Assembly (NCBI GenBank): GCA_015661045.1 | Contig: JACVQG010000004.1 | Location: 1 to 15,184, forward strand | Source of the DNA: Dehalococcoidia bacterium | GTDB taxonomy: Bacteria > Chloroflexota > Dehalococcoidia > JACVQG01 | Length of the DNA stretch: 15,184 nucleotides | Direction of reading: 5' to 3' | Part shown: in pieces, positions 5,898 through 12,907 of the stretch | How the letters are laid out: each line of letters opens with the position of its first letter | How positions within the stretch are numbered: the first letter of the stretch is position 1 | Program-made: the position numbers and the translations under genes | The notes under the pieces: model-generated | What the model saw: only the letters and a program-made list of their open reading frames with translations | What the model was told of the DNA's origin: nothing | The model's database searches: none

Positions 5898-8507
5898 CTA
5901 CAATTTCCATTCTTTGAGGACCACTTTTGTTGTAAGGATTCGAAGGTCGGAATCCAAGGCTCTCAATAGCCACCCACTAGGAGGCAACTTTGGGCGAATT
6001 GGGATGAAAGCCCTCCGGCGGGTATTAATGTCATCAAGAGACCAAGACGCACGATACTCGGATAGTAATTGTTTAACGCATTTCCATAATTCTTGGACCG
6101 CCTGTTTCTGAATTACGCGGATTTCGCCAGCCGACGACTCCGCGTCAGGCATAAGTTCTCCCAGATGCGTTACGATGGAACCGCGTATAACATACCCCAG
6201 ATTTTCATATTCTTTTTTCGCGCGGGCGATTTGATTATGGGCTTGGCCTATATCACTAGCTGTCACTTTAGCCGAAGGATTATCTTCTATCTTGGCTTCA
6301 TAGGTAAAGACCTCTTTCAAATTACCAAAAATGCCTCTCCATTGGCAGTCGGTGGCAGAATTATTTTTGGGTGAGGAGCTATCGTATCCAAGCAGTTCTC
6401 CAAATATCTTTAGACCGCAAACATACTCTTTGTGTCGTTTTGAGTCCAAATCTACGGTAAGTTTGTTACACCAGTTTTCAAATCTGTTGCCTCGTGTACC
6501 TAGTTCTTCGAGTTTTTTGTCAAAAGCTCTTACGATTGACTGCAAATATTCCTCGACATCGACAGCCACTGACGTTATGGCTTGTCCTCTCGCCCTGTTC
6601 AATGAGGCCCTCATTCTGTTGAACCAAGACGAAATTCCTCCCCGAGCTATCGCCTGTTCAAAGATTTGAAAAGCCTGTTCCTTGGCTGCAGTATCCCCCA
6701 GGAGTGACTTCAAGTACAGTGCTTTAGCCCAACACCATCCATAGTACGCCCCGAGTTCAACAAGTCCAGCACCACGTGCCCATTCCCAGCAAGCTTTAAA
6801 CTTCTCCGCAGCCACGCCGTAGTTCTGCGAGGAGAACATTGCTGCCCACGCGACTACCTCGTCCTCTGCAACGTCGGGGAAGTCGGGTGTGTTCGCGGTA
6901 ACAGGCACACTCGCAAGCATCTGCTTAACTGACTGGTCGTGTTCAGAGAAGCTGCCACTTAAAAAGTCTTCAACTTTCCGTTCCAAGTCGCTCACATCTA
7001 TCTCAGCCATTTCCTCTGCCATGTCGATTTCCGCCACAACATTCCTTGAAATACCCTCCCTGTTGGATTCGCGTCCGAAATGTGTAGCGAATCTTCGATC
7101 TGCCAAGATATACACCGCGTAGTCGTCCGGTGCCCGATTACAACGACCCAGCGCCTGGACAATACGTTGGTTTAGTCGGCGCCGCATGAAACCCGAGTCG
7201 CGCAAATACTCGCACAAGAATTCCTCTTGCGCGTTTATTGCCCTCGGCAGCGTTGCTATTACAACAAGCCTGCACTGGTCGCCCTGGAAGTCCATCCCAT
7301 CGAACCGTCCCCCAACAAAAAGGTGCCCGTTTTTAGCGACCTTGAACTGGTCAATCTCATCCCCCAGGTTGCTAAGCAGCCATGTTTGATCCCCGGTTAC
7401 CCCGTTTTTGCTCAGCCACTCAGAAACCATCGTTCTGAACTTCTCAGCTTGAACTCTGCTGGTGCACATCCATACGCTCTTGGGGCATTTCTTTAAGGCA
7501 GCAAGAATCGCGGCCTGCAGTCTGGTGGGAATATCGTCATCCTCGATACGATTCATAACTATCAGTCTTCTGCCAACAGTTGCTTGAGAGAATTCCTCCG
7601 GTACGGGAATCTTCTCAATTCGCTTGGTTCCAAGTCGGCGACACAGGTCGGATGGTTGCCCAATTGTGGCACTCATATAAAGTCGCTGTGAGGCCCCTGA
7701 ATAATGGTCATTGTTTAGCAGAGGGTAAACGTATGGTCGTATCCATATGGAGTCCAAACTCAAATAGATATTTGACTCATTCAATGAATTACGCATTCTG
7801 CTCCACCGGAACTTCAAATCCATGTTGGTCTTCAACAAAGATGAAGCGTCAATTATCTCCTTTAAACGGCTAGCGACATTTACTTGGTCTATGAATGACA
7901 AGAGTTCCGGAGCTGTAGTGGGTGGTGTTTCGTCACTAAGCGCATCTTGGAGAACGACGTACTCGGGAAATCGGTTAACCAACTCTGTGACAAGAGCCTT
8001 AAAGAGGTCTTTGTGCTCAAAGCGACTAATTTCGACGGACCAGAGTGAATGAAGACAATGCTCGGCCAAATGGGCGTCGTCCAGAACCAGCAAATCTGCT
8101 GGGTCGACCACTGGATTCTGATTAAAGTACACCCAGTAATTCATGACTGCGATCTTGCCGGCCCGCTGGTAATCTCTCTTGTCCTTTGAGGGAATTTGTT
8201 CCGCCTTTCCTTCCATGAGCACTGCGGGTATGCCAAGTTCCCGCGTTTCTGCAAGCATCTGGCGCGCGAGCGTTTTGTTGGCGCTTAGGATCGCAACCTT
8301 TTTCCCCGCGCTTCGCCATGTCTCAGCGATGAGTAAAGAGATTAGCGTCTTCCCCGCACCAGTCGGTAACTCAATGGCTACGTCTGGCTTATCCTTGAAT
8401 TCCTCGGAATATTTGCCAAGAACGTAGGCTTGAGGAGGCCACAATTCTTTGAATTTCTGCGAATTAAATCCTCGTAGAAATTCTGAGAAGTCTTGGCTTA
8501 CCTTCAT
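5898..8507 (-). CDS. XPD/DinG-like helicase fused to TPR-like region and PD-(D/E)XK nuclease
   Basis: The 869-residue product begins with an SF2 helicase: Walker A LPTGAGKT (47-54), motif II DDAH (143-146), SAT (279-281), the DinG/XPD-style motif V region GGRFDGMDFQGD (399-410) and motif VI QALGRCNR (451-458). About 130 helical residues between motifs II and III occupy the place of the XPD Arch domain. No iron-sulfur cysteines lie between motifs I and II. Residues about 548-638 look like TPR-type helix pairs. The end (about 695-760) shows a helix, D720, then YEAK (E737, K739) and a DIGQAHNQ helix (Q755), matching the D-ExK-Q pattern of PD-(D/E)XK nucleases. The ATG at 8507 has GGAGGAGG nine bases upstream; a 43-residue extension to 8636 would begin upstream of the promoter's -10 box and is rejected. 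A stand-alone ATP-driven nuclease, possibly anti-phage; helicase certain, nuclease probable, role inferred. Confidence 0.85.
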   Translation of the reverse strand: MKVSQDFSEFLRGFNSQKFKELWPPQAYVLGKYSEEFKDKPDVAIELPTGAGKTLISLLIAETWRSAGKKVAILSANKTLARQMLAETRELGIPAVLMEGKAEQIPSKDKRDYQRAGKIAVMNYWVYFNQNPVVDPADLLVLDDAHLAEHCLHSLWSVEISRFEHKDLFKALVTELVNRFPEYVVLQDALSDETPPTTAPELLSFIDQVNVASRLKEIIDASSLLKTNMDLKFRWSRMRNSLNESNIYLSLDSIWIRPYVYPLLNNDHYSGASQRLYMSATIGQPSDLCRRLGTKRIEKIPVPEEFSQATVGRRLIVMNRIEDDDIPTRLQAAILAALKKCPKSVWMCTSRVQAEKFRTMVSEWLSKNGVTGDQTWLLSNLGDEIDQFKVAKNGHLFVGGRFDGMDFQGDQCRLVVIATLPRAINAQEEFLCEYLRDSGFMRRRLNQRIVQALGRCNRAPDDYAVYILADRRFATHFGRESNREGISRNVVAEIDMAEEMAEIDVSDLERKVEDFLSGSFSEHDQSVKQMLASVPVTANTPDFPDVAEDEVVAWAAMFSSQNYGVAAEKFKACWEWARGAGLVELGAYYGWCWAKALYLKSLLGDTAAKEQAFQIFEQAIARGGISSWFNRMRASLNRARGQAITSVAVDVEEYLQSIVRAFDKKLEELGTRGNRFENWCNKLTVDLDSKRHKEYVCGLKIFGELLGYDSSSPKNNSATDCQWRGIFGNLKEVFTYEAKIEDNPSAKVTASDIGQAHNQIARAKKEYENLGYVIRGSIVTHLGELMPDAESSAGEIRVIQKQAVQELWKCVKQLLSEYRASWSLDDINTRRRAFIPIRPKLPPSGWLLRALDSDLRILTTKVVLKEWKL

Positions 8508-8623
8508 TTCTCGTCGCCTCCTCCGTAGAGTACGCATACATAGCTTTGGCCGGTCTGTTAGGCCTGTAAAAAGCGGGTACGCTAGTCGAAGATCTAAATG
8601 GCAAAGTAGCGACCTTGGCCTAT

Positions 8624-8652
8624 ATCTTATTCCCATTAGCCTTGCTTTTCAA
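8624..8652 (-). promoter_or_regulatory. Promoter of the helicase-nuclease gene
   Basis: Read on the minus strand, TTGAAA (8652-8647) and TAAGAT (8629-8624) are separated by exactly 17 bases. Transcription would start near 8617, giving a leader of about 110 bases to the ATG at 8507. The promoter lies inside the interval bounded by the two 21-bp repeats, so the module carries its own expression signal. Confidence 0.6.
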
Positions 8653-8696
8653 GCTACGGAGCCAGTGTGAAATCGCTAAAGCCGCCGAGGGTGCCA

Positions 8697-8752
8697 AGCC
8701 CGTAGGGTGGGTGTAGTCACGGTTTCATCGCTACGAAACCCACCATAACCTG
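8697..8752 (+). repeat. Dispersed GTAGGGTGGGT repeat, copy 2
   Basis: Bases 8697-8717 are identical to 5736-5756, and the remainder is similar but diverged. GGTGGGT (8706-8712) pairs with ACCCACC further right (about 8737-8743), so this copy can form a stem-loop. It lies upstream of the helicase-nuclease gene and abuts the decayed gene to its right. Confidence 0.75.
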
Positions 8753-8795
8753 GTCAACATTATATACCCAATCCCGGCGGCTAGCCTGTCGTGTA

Positions 8796-9167
8796 TCAGG
8801 CCATCACCTTGTCTTTGACTTCCGGTTTCGCGGGTCACCAGTTGAACGCCAGCCCGCTCAAGAACTGCTGCGAAAACCAGATGGACGAACTCCTCACAGT
8901 CTGCTTTTGTCTGTCAACTCGAGGAGATACCGTGGGTTACCTGGGAACATAGCCTTGACCAGACTCTCGACCCTGTCTTTAGCCTCCGGTGAAGGGTTGT
9001 TCTCCAGCGCCTCAAAGACCTCTTCGAGTGTTTTCCTGGTTGGCGGCCTTCGTCCGGTTCACCCTGCCCCTCTTGCCTTCTGCCAGAAGCCCTCTTGCCT
9101 CCCAGTATTGCCTCTCCTCTTCGAGAGTCGTGAACTCAGGAATTGCTTTGGTTTTTGTTATTTTCAT
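8796..9167 (-). pseudogene. Frameshifted remnant of a ~123-residue gene downstream of glgA
   Basis: Read on the minus strand from the ATG at 9167, only 11 bases after the glgA stop, the first frame gives 51 residues (KAIPEFTTLEEERQYWEARG) and stops at 9012. The next frame continues with protein-like sequence (KTLEEVFEALENNPSPEAKD) to 8894. A further +1 shift gives CEEFVHLVFAAVLERAGVQL. A third returns to the original frame and ends KPEVKDKVMA at 8796. The whole span is 124 codons, so three one-base shifts would restore one reading frame. The N-terminus vaguely resembles CopG-type antitoxin N-termini (PEF..EEE..YWE), from memory only. It could instead be a short intact gene of 51 residues. There is no clear ribosome site beyond translational linkage to glgA. 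Confidence 0.45.
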
Positions 9168-9178
9168 AGTTCCAAAGC

Positions 9179-10639
9179 CTAATCCGCCCTTGCCTTAACC
9201 TCATTTTTATGATGGTTGATAGCCCTCTCGTAAACCGCCTCGTACTTTTTAGCTGACGCCTCCCAGGAGAACTCAGTTTGCATAATACGGAGCAATACCT
9301 GTTGCCAGGCTTCTTTCCGGGGAAAGGCAGCTACTGCTCGCTTTATTGCCAGCACTAACGCATCGCCGTCATAAGATTCAAAAACAAATCCCCGGCCCAA
9401 TTTAAGATCGGGAGACAAATCGGGGACGGTCTCGTCCAGGCCTCCGGTGCGGCGGACAATGGGTATTGTTCCATAGCGCATAGCAATCATCTGCCCCAGG
9501 CCGCAGGGCTCAAAACGCGACGGCATCAGGAAATAGTCAGCGCCGGCATAGATGAGGTGAGCCAGAGGGTTGTCAAAGGCTATAATTACGGCCACCCGGT
9601 CGGGGTACTGGCCGGCCACCTTTTGCATGAGTTGATGGTAGATTTCCCGCCCTTTGCCCAGCACTACAAGCTGAGCATTTGTGTCCTTCAGTATGGAGTC
9701 CATTGCCTTTTCTAAGATGTCAAAGCCTTTCTGTTCATCCAACCTGGTAACCATGCCGATTAAGGGAATATGTTCATCCTGAGGCAGACCGGCCCGCTTC
9801 TGGAGGGCTAGTTTATTGACTGCTTTCCGCCATATCCGGGAACTATCATAGTTGGCAGCTATGAGAGGGTCTGTGGCCGGGTCAAACTCGCTATAGTCAA
9901 TCCCGTTGACTATGCCCTGAAGCTGGTCTTTTCGGAAACTGAGTAATGATTCCATACCGGCTCCATATTCCGGTGTCAGGATTTCCTGGGCATAGTTCTG
10001 GCTTACAGTGGTGATCATGTCGGAATGGAGAATGCCCAGGGCCATCATATTGAGAGACAGGGAGGGGAATAGTTTTTTACTTGATTCAAAGTCTTCCTGC
10101 AAACCTGAAGAAGCCAGGAATGAGTCGTCGAAAGCCCCCTGGTATGCCAGGTTGTGTACTGTAAAAACTGTAGCGGAGGGGGTTTTGAGTCTGTGAGCGT
10201 TCAGAACGGTCACCGCAGTGTGCCAGTCATGGCAGTGAATAACATCGGGCTGCCACCCTATTTTTTGCGGCAGGGCTATGGCGGCATTGGAAAAGAAAAT
10301 AAAACGCTCCAGGTCGTCAGCCTCTCCATAAACTGCCGGACGGGCAAAATAGGTCTTGTTGTTAATCAGGTATACAGGCAGGTTGCCGTTAAGGGCTGTG
10401 GACTGGATTGTAACCTGTTCAGGCTGTTTTTTGGTAGCTATTGTAAATGTCCTACCTACTGTAGTGGTTGGGTGGGTTTTCTCATCGATAAGGCTATAGT
10501 GGGGCATGGTAATTCGGACATCATGACCCAGTTTAGCCAGGGCTTTAGGTAGTGAGCCGACTACATCCGCCAGTCCTCCTACCTTGGCTAATGGTGATAC
10601 CTCGGCGGCACAGAATAAGATTTTTAATGGTTGAACCAT
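9179..10639 (-). CDS. glgA: Glycogen synthase (ADP-glucose type, GT5)
   Basis: The 486-residue protein transfers glucose from ADP-glucose to the non-reducing end of alpha-1,4-glucan in the cytoplasm. GT5 signatures are clear: the N-terminal KVGGLADVVG loop (19-28) that binds the donor, HCHDWH (135-140), VHNLAYQG (161-168), TRLDEQKG (298-305), and SRFEPCGLGQM (374-384) with the conserved E377, followed by RTGGLDETV (397-405). Length is typical for the family. The ATG at 10639 follows AAAGGAA on the minus strand at good spacing. The gene lies 26 bases downstream of glgC and is surely cotranscribed with it. No branching enzyme or phosphorylase gene is in the window. Confidence 0.97.
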   Translation of the reverse strand: MVQPLKILFCAAEVSPLAKVGGLADVVGSLPKALAKLGHDVRITMPHYSLIDEKTHPTTTVGRTFTIATKKQPEQVTIQSTALNGNLPVYLINNKTYFARPAVYGEADDLERFIFFSNAAIALPQKIGWQPDVIHCHDWHTAVTVLNAHRLKTPSATVFTVHNLAYQGAFDDSFLASSGLQEDFESSKKLFPSLSLNMMALGILHSDMITTVSQNYAQEILTPEYGAGMESLLSFRKDQLQGIVNGIDYSEFDPATDPLIAANYDSSRIWRKAVNKLALQKRAGLPQDEHIPLIGMVTRLDEQKGFDILEKAMDSILKDTNAQLVVLGKGREIYHQLMQKVAGQYPDRVAVIIAFDNPLAHLIYAGADYFLMPSRFEPCGLGQMIAMRYGTIPIVRRTGGLDETVPDLSPDLKLGRGFVFESYDGDALVLAIKRAVAAFPRKEAWQQVLLRIMQTEFSWEASAKKYEAVYERAINHHKNEVKARAD

Positions 10640-10665
10640 CTGGTAATATTCCTTTCATCATGCGT

Positions 10666-11946
10666 TTAAACATGGAATCGTCTGGGTGTCTTCTTCGTTA
10701 TACTGGCGCCGCTTGGTACGAAGTCCGACTTAAAATCCTCTGGCTCTACCCAGCAATCTATCTTGCAATTACGCCCGATTTTTGTCCCCTCCGGAACCCG
10801 TGCGCCCTTGCCTACCAGGGTTATTCCACAGTTGAGATGCTCCGGTTCCTCCTGGTTGGGGGTATAATCTCCACCATAGCCTATGTATGCCCCCGGACCT
10901 ACCCAGCACTGTTTGTCAATGATACTTTTTTCTACTACCGCCCCCCGTCCTATAACCGAATCAAAAAAGACGACGCTATCCTCCACGCGAGCGCCTTCTT
11001 CTACATACACACCGGGGGATAGAATCGAGTTTTTTACCTCGCCGTTGATAATACAACCATTACATAACAGGCTGCGGTTGATTTTGGCATAGGGGCCAAT
11101 TTTTACAGGCGGGCTGGTTTCAACCGCCGTCATGATAGTCAGTTCCGGGTCATAGAGGTTCAGAGGAGGCAGGTCAACAATGAGGTCCATACTGGCTTTC
11201 CAATAGGCTTCAATAGTGCCTACATCGCGCCAGTAGCTTTGCACTTTAACACCATAGACTTTATACTTGCCCACCATGCTGGGTATTATATCGCCCCCAA
11301 AATCCGAGAGGGTCTCTTTGCCGCCCATCCGCTCCATCACCTCGATGAGGGTTTCTTTATTGAAAATGTAGATACCCATCGAGGCCAGGTTGCTATCAGA
11401 CACTTTAGGTTTTTCCTTGAATTCCCTGACACGATTCATGTGGTCCAGCGTCACGATGCCAAAGCGGCTGGTTTCCTCGGGATCTACTTCCACTAAGCCA
11501 ATCGTAACATCGGCGTTCCTCTGGCGGTGAAAGTTAAGCATCACGTCGTAGCGCATAGTATAAATATGGTCACCCGCCAGTATGAGCACTTGATCCACCT
11601 TTTGTTCCGCAATAAAATAGAGATTCTGGAAAACGGCATCACCGGTATCCCGGTACCAGTCGCCTCCTTCACGGCCCCGGTAGGGTTGCAAGAGTCTGGC
11701 GCCGGCGTGGCTCCGGTCAAGGCCCCAGGGTCGGCCGACGCCTATGTGCTCCATCAGGGAACGGGGGTTGTACTGGGTGGCTACGCCAACATTATATATC
11801 CCGGAATTAACACAGTTAGACAGGACAAAATCTATTATGCGGTATTTGCCGGCAAACGGGACCGCTGGTTTAGCCCGCTCCTCGGAAAGGATACTGAGTC
11901 TATTTCCGGTACCCCCGGCTAAAATTATGGCTAATACGCTCTCCAT
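10666..11946 (-). CDS. glgC: Glucose-1-phosphate adenylyltransferase
   Basis: The 426-residue enzyme makes ADP-glucose from glucose-1-phosphate and ATP, the committed step of bacterial glycogen synthesis. Visible motifs are the nucleotide-binding AGGTGNRL (10-17), RAKPAVPFAGKYRIIDF (24-40), GDHIYTMRYD (125-134), EFKEKP (175-180), the DFGGDIIP segment (215-222), and SYWRDVGTIEAYW (237-249). The C-terminal part (about 290-400) has the repeating hexapeptide character of a left-handed beta-helix, the usual allosteric and oligomerisation domain. AAGGGGGTG lies just upstream of the ATG at 11946. It is the middle gene of the PHP-glgC-glgA unit. Confidence 0.97.
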   Translation of the reverse strand: MESVLAIILAGGTGNRLSILSEERAKPAVPFAGKYRIIDFVLSNCVNSGIYNVGVATQYNPRSLMEHIGVGRPWGLDRSHAGARLLQPYRGREGGDWYRDTGDAVFQNLYFIAEQKVDQVLILAGDHIYTMRYDVMLNFHRQRNADVTIGLVEVDPEETSRFGIVTLDHMNRVREFKEKPKVSDSNLASMGIYIFNKETLIEVMERMGGKETLSDFGGDIIPSMVGKYKVYGVKVQSYWRDVGTIEAYWKASMDLIVDLPPLNLYDPELTIMTAVETSPPVKIGPYAKINRSLLCNGCIINGEVKNSILSPGVYVEEGARVEDSVVFFDSVIGRGAVVEKSIIDKQCWVGPGAYIGYGGDYTPNQEEPEHLNCGITLVGKGARVPEGTKIGRNCKIDCWVEPEDFKSDFVPSGASITKKTPRRFHV

Positions 11947-11967
11947 AATGCACCCCCTTATTTCGTT

Positions 11968-12639
11968 TCAGGAGAACCAGTAATTAGGTGATTTCTGTTC
12001 CTGGGTGCGACAGTCCATACCTCGAAAGTGACCAAGCTTGATTTCAGCCACAAAATCCTGCTCATTGCGAATGTCATTTTCAAACACAGTGGCGCAACAC
12101 CCCACCTGCCGGGACATATGGGCATCGCTTCCACCTGTAGTATGCATACCCAGGCGTGAACAGAGATCGAAACAAAAGTCTACGTCTTCGGCTGCACTCC
12201 AACCATTGGCTGCTTCCACACCATCCACCAATTTGAAAAGTGGGCGGCCGCAGGCTTCTTCGATGGTCACCTTGGGTTTGGACTTCAAAGACAAAGCCCG
12301 GGTTATCTCTGATCTAAAGGGATGGGCGGCAATCATCACCCCGCCATGTTTTTCAACATATTGCCTCATATCTACAGCCCGGTACATGGTGCGGGGTACG
12401 TTATCCAGCCCGAAAATCAGGATGTCGCCTAATTCAGTCCCGGCTTCCATTCCCTCGATTACTAAGAATTCATATTCCCGGGCTAGTTTCTCCCCCAGGC
12501 CGGTTTTTTGCATTCCATGTTCGGTAAGGCATAAGCCATCTAATCCAGCCTGCTTTGCCAGCGCCACCAGCTCCCTGTAATCTATCATACTATCACCGGA
12601 ACCAATGTTAGTGTGTATATGGAGGTCTAATTTCATCAT
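11968..12639 (-). CDS. PHP-domain metal-dependent phosphoesterase
   Basis: The 223-residue product is a compact PHP domain with all expected metal ligands: HIH (H7, H9), TEH (E40, H41), the IEGME glutamate (E62), AAHP (H106) and GGSDAH (D172, H174). Single-domain PHP proteins of this size hydrolyse phosphate esters such as nucleotides or sugar phosphates with two or three bound metals; the substrate cannot be deduced. The stop lies 21 bases before the glgC start, so it is the first gene of the glycogen unit. This suggests, without proof, a role in sugar-phosphate housekeeping. Two ATG codons begin the gene (12639, 12636) and neither has a good ribosome binding site. Just upstream is a repeat-rich stretch and I see no convincing promoter. 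Confidence 0.88.
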   Translation of the reverse strand: MMKLDLHIHTNIGSGDSMIDYRELVALAKQAGLDGLCLTEHGMQKTGLGEKLAREYEFLVIEGMEAGTELGDILIFGLDNVPRTMYRAVDMRQYVEKHGGVMIAAHPFRSEITRALSLKSKPKVTIEEACGRPLFKLVDGVEAANGWSAAEDVDFCFDLCSRLGMHTTGGSDAHMSRQVGCCATVFENDIRNEQDFVAEIKLGHFRGMDCRTQEQKSPNYWFS

Positions 12640-12690
12640 CTAGTAATTCTTTTCTAGCCTGTTATTGGTGTATTCAAAATATTCCTTAAT

Positions 12691-12708
12691 GCCCCGATTC
12701 ATCGGGGC
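12691..12708. repeat. Perfect hairpin GCCCCGA-TTCA-TCGGGGC
   Basis: A 7-bp perfect stem with a 4-base loop. The core CCCGATTCATCGGG recurs in reverse orientation at 15033-15046, inside a different repeat. It lies upstream of the PHP gene. Confidence 0.6.
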
Positions 12709-12717
12709 GCCACGAAG

Positions 12718-12804
12718 GACGAAAATCCCCCATAGCCAGATAACCCTCTCGCCCCTATGAGGAGAGAGCTAGAGGGGGATTTTTGGTAAAAGTCTATTTT
12801 CGTC
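12718..12804. repeat. Nested inverted repeat (AAAATCCCCC...GGGGGATTTT)
   Basis: AAAATCCCCC (12722-12731) pairs with GGGGGATTTT (12774-12783), with a further TAGC/GCTA match inside and CTCTC/GAGAG near the middle. A competing outer pair, GACGAAAAT (12718-12726) with ATTTTCGTC (12796-12804), overlaps the first arm, so two alternative folds are possible. It belongs to the CCCTCTCC-type intergenic repeats and may end transcripts of the convergent-facing CoA-transferase gene. Confidence 0.55.
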
Positions 12805-12843
12805 ACCCTCACCGAAAGTCGGGACATCATCGGACACCTTAGT

Positions 12844-12897
12844 CCTCTCCCACTCTCCGCTTTGCGGAGTCCGATACCCGCTCGGACAAGGGAGAGG
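12844..12897. repeat. Three-way-junction palindromic repeat
   Basis: The outer stem CCTCTCCC (12844-12851) with GGGAGAGG (12890-12897) encloses two hairpins: CTCCGC-TTT-GCGGAG (12855-12869) and GTCCGA-TACCCGC-TCGGAC (12869-12887). It begins 11 bases after the stop of the CoA-transferase gene in that gene's direction of reading, and could act as its transcription terminator or 3' stabiliser. The second hairpin recurs at 15125-15149. Confidence 0.65.
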
Positions 12898-12907
12898 AAA
12901 TAAAAAG

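Noticed and set aside
8508..8636. 43-residue N-terminal extension of the helicase-nuclease
   Set aside because: The extended start lies upstream of the -10 box of the best promoter, the extension is arginine-rich and unlike a domain, and a strong ribosome site serves the ATG at 8507.
5736..8717. Transposon or integron explanation for the 21-bp flanking repeats
   Set aside because: No transposase, integrase or terminal inverted repeats are present; 21 bases is too long for a usual target duplication, and both copies belong to a longer dispersed repeat.
8907..9182. Plus-strand open frame of 91 codons in the gap before glgA
   Set aside because: The minus strand has the more protein-like, linked sequence there; this frame is serine- and leucine-rich shadow without a ribosome site.
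12038..12580. Plus-strand open frame of 180 codons
   Set aside because: It lies wholly opposite the PHP gene, whose product has all its metal ligands; this is an antisense shadow.
12691..12897. CRISPR array
   Set aside because: The palindromic units differ from one another and are not separated by regular unique spacers.
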